Shown one piece after another: positions 52,504 through 63,655 of a stretch of DNA of 64,000 nucleotides (positions are counted from its first letter, which is position 1; each line of letters opens with the position of its first letter). The notes under the pieces were generated by a model. It did no database searches. It was not told the DNA's origin and saw only the letters and a list, made by a program, of their open reading frames with translations. Origin of the DNA: Diaphorobacter sp. HDW4A (GTDB lineage: Bacteria; Pseudomonadota; Gammaproteobacteria; Burkholderiales; Burkholderiaceae_C); the NCBI RefSeq assembly GCF_011305995.1, contig NZ_CP049910.1, forward strand, positions 1,984,001 to 2,048,000, written 5' to 3'. The translations under genes and the position numbers were made by a program.

Positions 52504-53937
52504 ATGAATTCCACACCCGCCGCCGAGCTCTCTCCCGTCAAGAACAAACTCCTGTGGCTGGTGTCCCTCGGGTTCTTCATGCAGACGCTCGACGGCACCA
52601 TCGTCAACACGGCGCTGCCAGCGATGGCCGAGGAACTGGGCGAGAGCCCGCTGCAGATGCATTCGGTCATCGTGGCGTACTCGCTGGCGATGGCGGTGCT
52701 GATTCCGGCCTCTGGCTGGCTCGCGGACAAATTCGGCACGCGGCGCGTGTTCATGTCGGCGATCGCGTTGTTCGTTCTCGGCTCGGTGCTGTGCGCCGTT
52801 TCCCCCAATCTTCAGTTGCTGGTGGCCTCGCGCGTGGTGCAGGGGCTTGGCGGCGCCTTGCTGCTGCCGGTGGGGCGGCTCGCGGTGCTGCGCGCATTTC
52901 CGCGCGAGCAGTTCATTCGCGCCATCAGCTTTGTGGCGATTCCGGGGCTGGTGGGGCCGCTGATCGGTCCGACGCTCGGCGGCTGGATGGTCGAATTTGC
53001 CTCATGGCACTGGATCTTCTGGGTGAATGTGCCGGTGGGGTTGATCGGCCTTGTCGCCGCCAGCAAGTACATGCCGGTCGGCGAAAAAATGCCGCCACGC
53101 GGCTTCGATCTGCTCGGCTACCTGATGCTTGCGGCTGGCATGGCGCTGGTCTCGCTCGCTGTGGAAGGCATGGCGAGCGGCGGGGGAGTGCGTGGCGCCT
53201 CGGCGCTGATCATGCTGGTGTTCGGCTTGGCGTGTCTCTGCGGCTACTGGCTGCACGCGCTGCGCAAACCCGATCCGCTGTTTCCGCCGGAGCTCTTCAC
53301 GGTGCGCACGCTACGTGTAGGGTTGCTCGGCAATCTGTTTTCACGCCTTGGCAGCTCGGCCATGCCGTTCATAATGCCGCTGGTGCTGCAGGTGAGTCTT
53401 GGTTACTCTCCTATGCACGCCGGCATGATGATGCTGCCCACGGTGATCGGCAGCATGGCGATGAAGCGCTTCGTCACCAAGGTGATCTATCACTTTGGCT
53501 ACCGCGAGGTGCTGGCCACCAATACCTGGCTGCTGGCGCTGTTGATTGCGAGCTTCACGTTCATTTCGCCCACCATTCCCGCACCGGTGTTGATTGCGCA
53601 ACTTTGCGTTTTCGGTGCAGTCAACTCGCTGCAGTTCTCTGCGATGAATACCGTCACGCTCAAGGATCTGCTGCCGCATTTCGCAAGCAGTGGCAACAGT
53701 CTGCTGTCGATGGTGCAAATGCTCTCCATGGGCATGGGCGTGGCCATCGCGGGTGCGGTGCTCGCGGGGTTTCAGGCGCATCTGGGCAGTGCGACGGGTG
53801 GTGACACGCTGTGGGCGTTCCGGGGCACATTCATCGTGATGGGGCTGTTGACGCTGGCGGCGACGGTGCTGTTCATGCAGTTGCCGGACAAAGAGCAGCC
53901 CAACTCCGAACCCTCCGGCCCAGAATCACATAACTGA
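52504..53937 (+). CDS. mdtD: MFS transporter, DHA2 family (MdtD-like)
   Basis: A 477-residue major-facilitator protein with about 14 membrane segments. Segments match MdtD: FFMQTLDGTIVNTALPAMAEELGESPLQMH, ASGWLADKFGTRRVF and GGALLLPVGRLAVL. DHA2 transporters export drugs or other small molecules with protons. In E. coli mdtD sits with mdtABC; here it is alone after cycA, so the substrate is uncertain. The ATG at 52504 is preferred over a TTG two codons earlier. Confidence 0.85.
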   Translation: MNSTPAAELSPVKNKLLWLVSLGFFMQTLDGTIVNTALPAMAEELGESPLQMHSVIVAYSLAMAVLIPASGWLADKFGTRRVFMSAIALFVLGSVLCAVSPNLQLLVASRVVQGLGGALLLPVGRLAVLRAFPREQFIRAISFVAIPGLVGPLIGPTLGGWMVEFASWHWIFWVNVPVGLIGLVAASKYMPVGEKMPPRGFDLLGYLMLAAGMALVSLAVEGMASGGGVRGASALIMLVFGLACLCGYWLHALRKPDPLFPPELFTVRTLRVGLLGNLFSRLGSSAMPFIMPLVLQVSLGYSPMHAGMMMLPTVIGSMAMKRFVTKVIYHFGYREVLATNTWLLALLIASFTFISPTIPAPVLIAQLCVFGAVNSLQFSAMNTVTLKDLLPHFASSGNSLLSMVQMLSMGMGVAIAGAVLAGFQAHLGSATGGDTLWAFRGTFIVMGLLTLAATVLFMQLPDKEQPNSEPSGPESHN

Positions 53938-53954
53938 CAGGACAAACAAAAGAG

Positions 53955-53987
53955 AAGGCCCTGAGCCGCTTTGCGCCTCAGGGCCTT
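53955..53987. terminator. Bidirectional terminator between MFS and ABC genes
   Basis: An 11-bp stem (53955-53965 with 53977-53987) encloses an 11-nt loop between two convergent genes. AA before and TT after favour termination on both strands. Confidence 0.8.
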
Positions 53988-53993
53988 TGGTTG

Positions 53994-55850
53994 TCAGCTC
54001 GCGATCAGATGGTCGCTGGAATTTTCACCGAGGAATCCGCCACTCTGGTGCGCCCAGAGCTTGGCGTAGATACCGGCTTTTTCCAGCAACTCCTGGTGCG
54101 TTCCCTGTTCGACGATCTGGCCCTTGTCCATCACGACAAGGCGATCCATCGCGGCGATTGTGGACAGGCGGTGGGCAATCGCGATCACCGTCTTGCCGTG
54201 CATGAGGCCGTCGAGACTTTGTTGGATGGCTGCTTCGACCTCACTGTCGAGTGCGCTGGTGGCTTCGTCGAGCAGCAGGATCGGCGCGTCCTTGAGCATC
54301 ACGCGCGCAATCGCCACGCGCTGGCGCTGGCCGCCCGAGAGCTTCACGCCGCGCTCGCCGACCTGCGCGTCATAGCCGCTGCGGCCCTTGAGGTCGGTGA
54401 GGCTGTCGATGAATTCTGCAGCCTCGGCCTTGAGGGCGGCGGCGCGCATTTCTTCTTCGCTTGCATCGGGGCGGCCATAGAGGATGTTGTCGCGCATCGA
54501 GCGGTGCAGGAGCGAAGTGTCCTGCGTGACCATGCCGATGGCGCCGCGCAGGCTATCTTGCGTGACACTGCGGATGTCCTGACCGTCAATGGTGATACGG
54601 CCGCCTTGCACGTCGTGAAAACGCAAGAGCAGGTTCACCAGCGTGGACTTGCCTGCCCCCGAGCGACCGATGAGTCCGATGCGCTCGCCAGGGCGGATGT
54701 TCAGGTTCAGATGGTCGATGACGCGCTTGCCGCCATCCTTGTAGCCAAAGCTCAGGTTCTCGAAATGCACCCGGCCCTCGGAAACGACCAGTGGCTTGGC
54801 ATTCGGAGCATCCACAATGCTGCGCGGTTTAGTGAGCGTGACAATGCCGTCCTGAATGGTACCGATGTTCTCGAACAGACCGGTCATCTGCCACATCACC
54901 CAGTGAGAATAGCCCGAAATCCGCAATGCCATGGCGATCACGGCGGCAACTACGCCCGTGCCGACTTCACCTTGGGTCCATAGCCACAATGCGAATCCAG
55001 AGCTGCTCAGGATCAGCAATGTGATCATGGCGTGGTTGGTCAGCTCGAACTGGCTCACCAGACGCATCTGCTGGTAGCCGGTCTGCTTGAACGAGTCCAT
55101 GGCGTTGCGCGCGTATTCAGCTTCGCGTCGGGTGTGGGCGAACAGCTTGACGGTGGCAATGTTGGTGTAGGCATCGGTCACACGACCGGTCATCAGCGAA
55201 CGGGCGTCTGCCTGCTCCTTGCCGATCTTGCCGAGTCGTGGCACGAAATAAAAGCACGCCGCAGCATAGCAGGCGAGCCAGATGCCGAATGGCACCATCA
55301 TGCGCCAGTCGAAGCTTGCCGCCAGCAGCAGAATGCTGACGAAATACACGCCTACGCCAACCATCACGTCCACGACGATGAACACCACTTCTCGCACCGA
55401 AAGGGCGGTTTGCATGATCTTGGTGGTGATACGGCCAGCGAATTCATCGGCATAGAACGACATGCTCTGCCCAAGCATCAGCCGGTGAAATACCCAGCGC
55501 ATGCGCATGGGAAAGTTGATAGCCAACACCTGATGCATCACCAGCGTATGGAGACCGAGCAAAACGATGCTCAATAGCAGGATCACGGCAATACCGGTGA
55601 GGCTGCCGTGATGCACCTGCCAAAGCTCGGCAGCGGGAGTGGCCGAGAGCCAGTCGATCACTCGGCTCATGACGGCGAACAGGAAGGCTTCGTAGACCGA
55701 CAGCAGCGCAGAGGTCAGCGTCAGCAGCCCGATCCAGCCTCGCATGCCTTGCGTGCAGGCCCACAGAAAAGCAAAAAAGCCATTCGGTGGCAATGGTGGA
55801 TCGTTGGGTGGGTAGGGCGGAAGACGCCTCTCAAAAATATTGAACAACAC
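53994..55850 (-). CDS. ABC transporter ATP-binding/permease protein (MsbA-like exporter)
   Basis: A 618-residue half-transporter of the exporter type. A membrane domain of about six helices covers residues 30-330. The ATPase domain follows, with Walker A GRSGAGKST (395-403), signature LSGGQRQRVAIARVML and Walker B ILLLDEATSALD. It should form a homodimer that exports lipids or drugs. The short Pro-rich N-terminus is unusual. The gene stands alone and converges on the MFS gene. Confidence 0.9.
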   Translation of the reverse strand: MLFNIFERRLPPYPPNDPPLPPNGFFAFLWACTQGMRGWIGLLTLTSALLSVYEAFLFAVMSRVIDWLSATPAAELWQVHHGSLTGIAVILLLSIVLLGLHTLVMHQVLAINFPMRMRWVFHRLMLGQSMSFYADEFAGRITTKIMQTALSVREVVFIVVDVMVGVGVYFVSILLLAASFDWRMMVPFGIWLACYAAACFYFVPRLGKIGKEQADARSLMTGRVTDAYTNIATVKLFAHTRREAEYARNAMDSFKQTGYQQMRLVSQFELTNHAMITLLILSSSGFALWLWTQGEVGTGVVAAVIAMALRISGYSHWVMWQMTGLFENIGTIQDGIVTLTKPRSIVDAPNAKPLVVSEGRVHFENLSFGYKDGGKRVIDHLNLNIRPGERIGLIGRSGAGKSTLVNLLLRFHDVQGGRITIDGQDIRSVTQDSLRGAIGMVTQDTSLLHRSMRDNILYGRPDASEEEMRAAALKAEAAEFIDSLTDLKGRSGYDAQVGERGVKLSGGQRQRVAIARVMLKDAPILLLDEATSALDSEVEAAIQQSLDGLMHGKTVIAIAHRLSTIAAMDRLVVMDKGQIVEQGTHQELLEKAGIYAKLWAHQSGGFLGENSSDHLIAS

Positions 55851-56392
55851 TCGTATGTAACTCCTGTTGCGATACTACGGGCAGGGCGTCCGTATGTCCG
55901 TGCATCGTCGAGAGACCATAAAAATTCAGGGGCCTGCGAGTGATCGGGGGCGGAGGTTTTGTCAAAATCTCACGACCTTTCTCGAGGTCGGTTGCATGCG
56001 CAGCATGAATGGGGCGCTATGGTTGTTGCATTTGCGCCAACATCATTCGCGCCATGTGAACCCGTTTCATGAATAAACGTCAATGGTTGAAAAATTTGGA
56101 CTCACTGACAGAAAGCAGCAAGTTTCAAGGCCAAACATGCGACTTGTGGGTTAGTCGTCCCTCTAACGCACTCTGTTTTCAGGGTGCCAAGTCGCCATTC
56201 GATTTTAATCTGTAACACGTATTTGTAATGAAATGCGTAATTTCATAACTATTGGTTGCCATTGCGGCATAGCTGGAAACATAATCGTCGGATAAGGTGC
56301 CTCGCCATGTGCCGATCTGATTCGTACCGGGGCTTTACACGGTCAAGCTCCCAGGTCTCTTCGTCCAATTCGCCCATTCACCTGACTCATTG
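55851..56392. other. 540-bp intergenic region with no gene seen
   Basis: This spacer between the divergent ABC exporter and GGDEF-EAL genes becomes AT-rich from about 56060 to 56300, unlike its surroundings. The open frames in it (for example 55867-56076) have no family similarity or ribosome sites. It probably holds the two divergent promoters. I found no RNA gene or clear palindrome. Confidence 0.5.
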
Positions 56393-59300
56393 ATGTCCGA
56401 ATTTCCCTCTTCGCGCTTCCCGCTTCGGTTCTGGGTGCCGGGCATGGTCGTCGGCATTCTGGGATTGCTGGGCAGCTTTGCGATGTGGCACCACCAGCAG
56501 AATTCGGCGAGTGCCGTGGCACACATGCGCTTCGAGCAGGAGGTCGGCTCCTTCACGCAGGCCGTGCAGCGTCGCTTCCAGTCCTATATGGACATCTTGA
56601 GCGGCATGCAGGGTGTGATGAAGCTCAATCCGCAATTGCAGCGTCGTGACTTCGAGAGGCTTGCGGACAACATGGAACTGGGTCGGCGTCATCCCGGTGC
56701 GCTTGGAGTTTCATTCACCCGTCATGTTCCTGGTTTGGAGCGACAGGATTTTCTGGCACGCACGCGCGCAGAACCGTCATTCACTGGTCAATCACATCGG
56801 AATTTTGATTTCCAGCCGGCAGACTTCTGGCCCGAATACTACGTGATCGAATACGTGTGGCCATTTCGGGGCAATGAAAAGGTTGAAGGTCTCGAAATGC
56901 ACTCGCAGCCTGTGAACATGCAGGCCGTGATCCGGGCGCGCGATACCAGGAACATGGCCATTTCCGCGCCGTTTTCGCTGATTCAGAAGTCCACCTCGTC
57001 CAGTGGTGTGGTGATGCGCATGCCCGTATTCGCGGCGCAGGGGCCGCTGGCCAAGGACGACGATTTCATCGGCACAGTGGATGTAGCGGTCAGCATGAGC
57101 GACCTGATCGAGAATGTGCGTAGTGAAGGTGCTTGGGAGCATCTGGTGCTCAACATGTCGGATATGGGCGAACTGGATGCTGACGGGCTGCTGGTGCCGC
57201 TGAAGTCTCCTGCGTTGCTCTATACCTCGCAGTCATTGAGTGGGGCGGAGAGTGCTCATCTGCAGAAGGATATGCATTTCGGTGGTCGATTGTGGCGCTT
57301 GAGGTTCGAGCACGATACGCCACTGCTGTCGCCGCTCGAACGCAGCCTCCCTGCACTGATGGCCGGCGCAGGTGTATTGCTCACGGCGCTGCTCTCCATT
57401 CTTGTGGTCCTCCTGAGTCTTCGACGGGCGCAGGCGCTCAGCCATGCCGACGATGTCAATGCCGCGTTGCTCGCGAGCGAGGAGCGCTTTCGCACGTTGT
57501 TCGGCCAAGCGGCAGTCGGCATCATTCAGGTGCAAAGTGCGACAGGACAGATTGAGCGCGCAAACGAGACCTTTGCCCAGATGCTCGGTTACACCGTCGA
57601 AGAGATCGAGGGCAAGAGCTTCCAGGATTTCACGCATCCCGCCGACCTTTCCAGCAGCGGTGACCAGATGCGGCAAATGATCGAGGGCAATCTGGCGTCT
57701 GTTCGTCTCGAAAAGCGCTACCTGCGCAAGGACGGCAAGCCGGTCTGGGTGGATCTCACCGCGACTCCGGTATCGCACCGCAAGGGACGCCCGATGCAGA
57801 ACGTCTCGGTCGTTCTCGACATCACCGAACGCAAGCAGATGGAGGAGGCCCTTCGCACGAGCGAGGAGCGGCTGCGCGGCATTCTGGATCGCCTGCCCAT
57901 CGGCATTGCGAAAGTCCGTGACGATGGCTTCAACTTCAGCAACGAGCGTTTTTCCCAGATCTGTGGCTATGACACACATGAGATTGCAAGCCTCGACGAC
58001 TGGTGGGAAACCATCGTGCGCGACCCGCAGGAGCGCGAGCTCTACCGCACGCGCTGGAACGAGGCCTGCCGTGAGGCGCGCGAGGGCAACGGCTACATAC
58101 GTGCTATGGAATGTGTCATCACTCACAAGGGTGGGCACTCGCGGTCCCTCGAGATGGCCGGGGTGATCCTCGGGGACGACGAAGACAACTACCTGATCAC
58201 GCTGGTTGACGTGAGCCAGCGCAAGGCGGTCGAAGAGCGCGCGCGTTATCTGGCCTACTACGATCCGCTCACGCAGTTGCCCAATCGACGTTTGCTGCTT
58301 GACCGTCTTCAGCAGGCGCTTGCCATGAGTGCACGGCATCAGAGCTATGGTGCGGTGCTGATGCTTGATCTGGACAATTTCAAGAGCCTCAATGAAACCC
58401 AGGGGCATGACATGGGTGACCGCCTGTTGGGCATAGTGGCCCAGCGCCTGCGCAGTTGCGTGCATGCGGACGATACCGTCGCTCGACATGGTGGCAATGA
58501 GTTTGTGGTCGTTCTGCGCTCGCTCGGCGAAAGCGAACAGGCGGCTGCCGCTGGAGCAGAAGAAGTTGCGCAGAAAATTCTGAACGTGATGCGTGAGCCG
58601 TTCGAGCTCAGCAACGAGCACCACCACACAACGCTATCGATCGGTATCACGCTGTTCCATGGGCAGCGCGAATCTGCGGATGAGCTGCTCAAGCGCGGCG
58701 ATCTGGCCATGTATCGCGCCAAGGCAGAGGGGCGCAATGCGCTTCGCTTCTTTGATCCTGAAATGCAGGCGGTGGTCGAAGCGCGCGTCGCCCTTGAGTC
58801 CGACTTGCGCACTGGCATAGCGCAGGGGCAGTTCGAGTTTGCCTACCAGCCGCAAATGCTGCACGGCCGCATTGTCGGTGCCGAGGCGCTACTGCGTTGG
58901 CAGCACCCACAGAAGGGGTCAATTCCGCCTGCGCAGTTCATTCCGCTAGCCGAAGAGAGCGGCCTGATTCTGCGTCTGGGCGAGTGGGGTGTGAAGGCGG
59001 CCTGCGAGCGTCTGGCGAGTTGGGCAAACGATACAGTGTTGAGTGAACTCACGCTCTCAGTGAATGTGAGCGCGCGTCAATTTCACCAGGCGGGCTTTGT
59101 GCCGCAAGTGCTTGCGGCGCTTGCCAGCACGGGCGCGGAGGCGCGCCATCTGCGCCTCGAGCTGACTGAAAGCCTGCTGCTCGAAGACATCGATGATACG
59201 GTCAAGAAGATGTCGCACCTGAAGAGCTATGGTGTGGGTTTCTCGCTCGATGACTTTGGCACCGGCTACTCATCTCTGTCGTATCTGAAGCGTTTGCCGC

Positions 59301-59572
59301 TGGATGAACTCAAGATTGATCAAGGCTTTGTGCGCGACGTGTTGACTGATCCGAACGACGCGGCAATAGCCAAAACCATCGTGGCGCTGGGCACCAGTCT
59401 GGGCTTGCAGGTCACGGCCGAGGGTGTTGAAACCGAGGCCCAGCGTCAATTTCTCGAGCGCAATCACTGCTACGGCTGGCAGGGGTATCTGCTGAGCCCG
59501 CCACTGCCGATCCGTGAGTTCGAGGTGCTGGTCCAATCGCTTGCACACGCCAAGGCATCCGCAACAGTTTGA
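56393..59572 (+). CDS. CHASE-PAS-PAS-GGDEF-EAL cyclic-di-GMP protein
   Basis: A 1059-residue membrane protein. A membrane helix lies at about 8-27, a CHASE-type periplasmic sensor at about 45-290 ([19 protein letters not shown]), and a second helix at about 310-335. Two PAS domains follow (about 350-465 and 475-600). The GGDEF domain (about 620-775) has [11 protein letters not shown], but its active site reads GGNEF, so cyclase activity is doubtful. The EAL domain (about 800-1050) looks active: [39 protein letters not shown] and AEGVETEAQ. It probably degrades cyclic di-GMP on an external signal. Confidence 0.92.
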   Translation: MSEFPSSRFPLRFWVPGMVVGILGLLGSFAMWHHQQNSASAVAHMRFEQEVGSFTQAVQRRFQSYMDILSGMQGVMKLNPQLQRRDFERLADNMELGRRHPGALGVSFTRHVPGLERQDFLARTRAEPSFTGQSHRNFDFQPADFWPEYYVIEYVWPFRGNEKVEGLEMHSQPVNMQAVIRARDTRNMAISAPFSLIQKSTSSSGVVMRMPVFAAQGPLAKDDDFIGTVDVAVSMSDLIENVRSEGAWEHLVLNMSDMGELDADGLLVPLKSPALLYTSQSLSGAESAHLQKDMHFGGRLWRLRFEHDTPLLSPLERSLPALMAGAGVLLTALLSILVVLLSLRRAQALSHADDVNAALLASEERFRTLFGQAAVGIIQVQSATGQIERANETFAQMLGYTVEEIEGKSFQDFTHPADLSSSGDQMRQMIEGNLASVRLEKRYLRKDGKPVWVDLTATPVSHRKGRPMQNVSVVLDITERKQMEEALRTSEERLRGILDRLPIGIAKVRDDGFNFSNERFSQICGYDTHEIASLDDWWETIVRDPQERELYRTRWNEACREAREGNGYIRAMECVITHKGGHSRSLEMAGVILGDDEDNYLITLVDVSQRKAVEERARYLAYYDPLTQLPNRRLLLDRLQQALAMSARHQSYGAVLMLDLDNFKSLNETQGHDMGDRLLGIVAQRLRSCVHADDTVARHGGNEFVVVLRSLGESEQAAAAGAEEVAQKILNVMREPFELSNEHHHTTLSIGITLFHGQRESADELLKRGDLAMYRAKAEGRNALRFFDPEMQAVVEARVALESDLRTGIAQGQFEFAYQPQMLHGRIVGAEALLRWQHPQKGSIPPAQFIPLAEESGLILRLGEWGVKAACERLASWANDTVLSELTLSVNVSARQFHQAGFVPQVLAALASTGAEARHLRLELTESLLLEDIDDTVKKMSHLKSYGVGFSLDDFGTGYSSLSYLKRLPLDELKIDQGFVRDVLTDPNDAAIAKTIVALGTSLGLQVTAEGVETEAQRQFLERNHCYGWQGYLLSPPLPIREFEVLVQSLAHAKASATV

Positions 59573-59607
59573 GTGATCAGGAAGAATCAGGCCCTAAGAT
59601 CGGCGGC

Positions 59608-59931
59608 ATGACCACACTTGGCTTGTATCTCTTGACTGCGCTCGCAGAAATCGTCGGCTGCTATCTTCCGTGGCTCTGGCTGCGCAAGGGCAGCTCCATC
59701 TGGTTGCTGGTGCCAGCAGCTGCCAGTCTGGCACTGTTTTCATGGCTTTTGACGCTTCACCCCGATGCCTCTGGACGCGTCTATGCAGCCTATGGCGGTA
59801 TCTACGTCTGTGTTGCTTTGATCTGGCTTTGGGCTGTCGACGGCGTGAGACCGGGTTTGTGGGATGTGGTGGGCGGCGCGGTGACACTGGCCGGAATGGC
59901 CATCATCGCGTTTGCACCTCGCTCCAGCTGA
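59608..59931 (+). CDS. ynfA: YnfA family membrane protein (UPF0060)
   Basis: A 107-residue, four-helix membrane protein. The family start [24 protein letters not shown] and the segment [24 protein letters not shown] are unmistakable. YnfA is an SMR-like small membrane protein reported as a possible efflux pump. The ATG at 59608 gives the normal family length; a longer frame upstream is not conserved. It lies 35 nt after the GGDEF-EAL gene. Confidence 0.93.
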   Translation: MTTLGLYLLTALAEIVGCYLPWLWLRKGSSIWLLVPAAASLALFSWLLTLHPDASGRVYAAYGGIYVCVALIWLWAVDGVRPGLWDVVGGAVTLAGMAIIAFAPRSS

Positions 59932-60057
59932 CCATTCTCGAGTGACGTTTTTTGTCAAATTTGGTAGCGCCAGTCTGGCGCTGGTCGGAACAAGGTGCTT
60001 GCACGGTATGATTCCACTCTGAACTTTCACTGCGCCCTGATCAAAACCGCCTGACTC

Positions 60058-63000
60058 GTGCGTCTCAACTCCATCAAACTCGCCGGCTTCAAGTCGTTCG
60101 CCGAACCCACCAATTTCCTGCTTCCCGGCCAGCTCGTTGGCGTGGTGGGGCCGAATGGGTGCGGCAAATCCAACATCATGGACGCGGTGCGCTGGGTGCT
60201 GGGGGAGTCCAAGGCGAGCGAGCTGCGCGGCGAATCGATGCAGGACGTGATCTTCAACGGCACGACCCATCGCAAACCGGCCAGCCGCTCCAGCGTGGAG
60301 CTGATCTTTGACAACGCCGATCATCGTGCGGGCGGGCAGTGGAACCAGTTCACCGAAATCGCCGTCAAGCGCGTGCTCACGCGGGACGGCACCAGCAGTT
60401 ACTTCATCAACAACCAGCCGGTGCGCCGCCGGGATGTTCAGGACGTGTTCCTCGGCACAGGCCTTGGGCCTCGCGCTTACGCCATCATCGGGCAGGGCAC
60501 GATCAGCCGGATCATCGAGTCGCGCCCCGAAGAGTTGCGCCTGTTCCTCGAAGAAGCCGCCGGTGTCTCCAAGTACAAGGAGCGCCGCCGCGAGACCGAA
60601 AATCGCTTGTCCGACACACGCGAGAATCTCACGCGGGTTGAAGACATCCTGCGTGAGTTGAACGCCAACCTCGAAAAGCTCGAGAAGCAGGCCGAGGTGG
60701 CGGCCAAGTACAACGCGCTGCAGGCCGATGTCACGCTCAAGCAGCATCAGCTGTGGTTCTTGAAGCGCGCAGACTCCGAGAGCGATCAGGCCAAAGTGCG
60801 TGCAGAAGGCTTGCAGGCCGTGAACGATCTGGAAGCCCGGATGGCCGATCTGCGCGCCGTCGAGGCCGATCTGGAGACCATCCGCCAGTCGCATTACGCA
60901 GCTGGCGATCAGGTCAATCAGGCGCAGGGCAGGCTCTACGAGGCAACCGCCGAGGTCGGCAAGCTCGAGGCGGAGATCCGCTACGTGGTCGAAGGCCGTC
61001 AGCGGGTGGAAAGCCGCCTGACGCAGTTGGCTGAGCAGATCGCCCAGTGGATGGGCCGCAAGGAAGAGGCCGAGATCGAGCTCGAAACGCTTTCCGGCGC
61101 GGGCATGGATGCCGAGGAAAAGGCCGAGCTGCTCGCCGCGCAGGTCGAAGAGCAGGCCATGCAGATGCCCGACCTCGAAGACGCTCTGCGCCAGACCCAG
61201 TTGCGCGCGTCCGAACAGCGCGCGTCCGTTGTACAGGTCCAGCAGCAGATTCAGGTGCTGGCCGCCGAGCAGCGCGGCTTTGGCGAGCAGAGCCGCCAGC
61301 TCGAGTCGCGCCAGGAACGCCTGCGCACCGACCGCAATGCACTGGCTTCGCCCGACGAGGCTCGCCTGACCAATTTGCAAAGCCAGCTCGAAGAGTCCAC
61401 CGAAAACGCCGAAATGGCCGAGGCACGGCATCTGGAGCTGGAAGATACCGTCCCTCAGCTTGATGATGACCGCCGCTCGCGCCAGCAGACCGTGAACACT
61501 GAAAGCGGGCGCCAGGCCGATCTGTCGGCGCGGCTGGAGGCGCTCAAGGCCTTGCAGGAAAAGGTCAAGACCGATGGCAAGCTGCAACCGTGGCTTGCCA
61601 AACATGGCCTCGAAGGAATGCAGGGCCTGTGGAGTCGCATCCACGTCGAACCCGGTTGGGAAAGTGCCCTTGAAGCGGCTCTGCGCGAGCGTATGAATGC
61701 GCTGGAAGTAGGGCGCCTGGACATGGTGCGCGGCTTTCTCGGTCATGGCGGCACCGACGCGCCGCCTGCGCGTCTGGCCTTCTACAGCAAGCCGCAGGCT
61801 GGAGCGAGCGCAGCGGCCAATGGCACGCAGCGCCTGTCCGACCTGCTACGGGTGAACGACGCAGGGCTCAATGCCGTGCTCGTTGACTGGCTGACCGGTT
61901 GTTTCACAGCGCCGTCGCTGGACGAGGCGCTCAACCGCCGCTCGCAACTCAAGTCTGGCGAGACGATTTACGTGGCGACCGGTCATGCAGTCACGGCCAA
62001 CAGCGTGAGCTTCTACGCACAGGACTCCGAGCAGTCCGGTATGTTGGCGCGGGCACAGGAAATCGAGCACCTCGAAAAGGAATTGCGTGCGCAGGTACTG
62101 ATCAGCGAAGAGTCGCGTACCGCGCTGATTCGCGCCGAAGCCGCCTATGCGGATGCTTCGCAGCGCCTTGTCACTGCCCGCCGCGAAGCCACCGAGGCCC
62201 AGAGCCGCGCACACGAGCTGCAAGTCGAGACGCTGCGCCTCACGCAGATGGCCGAGCAGACACGTGCCCGCAGCGCGCAGATCGGTGCCGATCTGGCCGA
62301 GGTCGATGCGCAGTTGAACGATCTGCAGGAGCGCAAAGTCTCCGCCGAAGCGCGCTTCGAAGAACTCGACATGCAACTGGCCGACAGCCAGGAGCGCCAT
62401 GCGCAACTCGACGAACGCGTGATTGAATCCGAACGCAAGCTCAACGAATGTCGCGAACAGCAGCGTTCGCTGGAACGGCAGGCGCAGGAGGCGGTGTTCT
62501 CTCGCCGCACCATGGATGCACGCAAGGGAGAGTTGTCCCGCACGATCGATACAGCGGCGGCACAGGCCAAGTCGCTGGCCGACGAAGATGTGCGCGCACG
62601 AGATGAAATGAATCGCCTGTCCGCCGCCGCTGCGCAAGGTGGCCTGCAGACAGCGCTTGACGAAAAGATCGAGCGTGAAAAGGCGCTCGGCGCCCAACGC
62701 AGCCAGTATGACGACCTGACCGCCAAGCTGCGCGCCAGCGACGAACGCCGCATGCAGCTGGAGCGGGCCATGGACCCGCTGCGTGCACGCATCACAGAGT
62801 TTCAGCTCAAGGAGCAGGCAGCGCGTCTGGGTCTGGAACAATACACATCGCTGCTGACCGATGCCGAGGCCGACTTGACGGCCATCGAACAGTCGATTGC
62901 CGAGGGCAATGTGCGCATCGGCGGGTTGCAGGGCGAAATCGACAGGCTGCACCGCAGCATCACGGATCTGGGTGCGGTCAATCTGGCGGCGCTCGACGAA

Positions 63001-63582
63001 CTGACGCTTGCGCGCGAGCGCAAGACCTTCCTTGATGCGCAGACCGAAGACTTGACGCTCGCGATGAACACGCTGGAAGATGCGATCCGCAAGATCGACG
63101 TGGAAACGCGCGTGCTGTTGTCTGGCACGTTCGAGACTGTCAACGGCCATTTCGGACGCATGTTCCCCGAGCTGTTCGGCGGCGGTCAGGCCAAGCTGGT
63201 GATGACGGGCGACGAAATTCTCGACGCCGGTGTACAGGTGATCGCGCAGCCTCCCGGCAAGAAAAACCAGACGATTCATCTGCTTTCAGGCGGCGAAAAG
63301 GCGCTGACTGCGATTGCGCTGGTGTTCGCGATCTTCCAGCTGAACCCCGCACCATTCTGTCTGCTGGACGAGGTGGACGCGCCGCTGGACGACGCCAACA
63401 CTGAACGCTATGCCAAGCTCGTGGCCGCGATGTCGAAGGGAACACAGTTCCTCTTCATCAGTCACAACAAGATTGCTATGGAAATGGCGGAGCAATTGAT
63501 CGGCGTGACCATGCAGGAGCAAGGTGTGTCACGTATCGTGGCGGTGGACATGGAGTCCGCGCTGTCCATGGCGGATGTCTGA
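60058..63582 (+). CDS. smc: Chromosome segregation protein SMC
   Basis: A 1174-residue SMC ATPase with a GTG start giving the family N-terminus RLNSIKLAGFKSFAEPT. Walker A GPNGCGKSN lies near residue 31. Coiled coils (about 170-500 and 670-1000) flank a hinge at about 520-650. The signature LLSGGEKALTAIALVFAIF and Walker B FCLLDEVDAPLDDAN lie near residues 1075-1110. It is the condensin core with ScpA and ScpB, which are not encoded here. smc followed by zipA is the common Burkholderiales order. Confidence 0.96.
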   Translation: MRLNSIKLAGFKSFAEPTNFLLPGQLVGVVGPNGCGKSNIMDAVRWVLGESKASELRGESMQDVIFNGTTHRKPASRSSVELIFDNADHRAGGQWNQFTEIAVKRVLTRDGTSSYFINNQPVRRRDVQDVFLGTGLGPRAYAIIGQGTISRIIESRPEELRLFLEEAAGVSKYKERRRETENRLSDTRENLTRVEDILRELNANLEKLEKQAEVAAKYNALQADVTLKQHQLWFLKRADSESDQAKVRAEGLQAVNDLEARMADLRAVEADLETIRQSHYAAGDQVNQAQGRLYEATAEVGKLEAEIRYVVEGRQRVESRLTQLAEQIAQWMGRKEEAEIELETLSGAGMDAEEKAELLAAQVEEQAMQMPDLEDALRQTQLRASEQRASVVQVQQQIQVLAAEQRGFGEQSRQLESRQERLRTDRNALASPDEARLTNLQSQLEESTENAEMAEARHLELEDTVPQLDDDRRSRQQTVNTESGRQADLSARLEALKALQEKVKTDGKLQPWLAKHGLEGMQGLWSRIHVEPGWESALEAALRERMNALEVGRLDMVRGFLGHGGTDAPPARLAFYSKPQAGASAAANGTQRLSDLLRVNDAGLNAVLVDWLTGCFTAPSLDEALNRRSQLKSGETIYVATGHAVTANSVSFYAQDSEQSGMLARAQEIEHLEKELRAQVLISEESRTALIRAEAAYADASQRLVTARREATEAQSRAHELQVETLRLTQMAEQTRARSAQIGADLAEVDAQLNDLQERKVSAEARFEELDMQLADSQERHAQLDERVIESERKLNECREQQRSLERQAQEAVFSRRTMDARKGELSRTIDTAAAQAKSLADEDVRARDEMNRLSAAAAQGGLQTALDEKIEREKALGAQRSQYDDLTAKLRASDERRMQLERAMDPLRARITEFQLKEQAARLGLEQYTSLLTDAEADLTAIEQSIAEGNVRIGGLQGEIDRLHRSITDLGAVNLAALDELTLARERKTFLDAQTEDLTLAMNTLEDAIRKIDVETRVLLSGTFETVNGHFGRMFPELFGGGQAKLVMTGDEILDAGVQVIAQPPGKKNQTIHLLSGGEKALTAIALVFAIFQLNPAPFCLLDEVDAPLDDANTERYAKLVAAMSKGTQFLFISHNKIAMEMAEQLIGVTMQEQGVSRIVAVDMESALSMADV

Positions 63583-63655
63583 CCATGACAGCGCAGCCGT
63601 CCGTCGCAGGAGCGTAGACACGTTCTAAGATGCCACGCAAAGTTTTGAATTCACC

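Noticed and set aside
55867..56076. Small open frame in the spacer before the GGDEF-EAL gene
   Set aside because: It has no ribosome site, no family pattern and no codon bias like its neighbours.
59740..61746. A 668-codon minus-strand open frame over ynfA and smc
   Set aside because: It is antisense to certain genes, with His/Leu-rich shadow composition and no motif.
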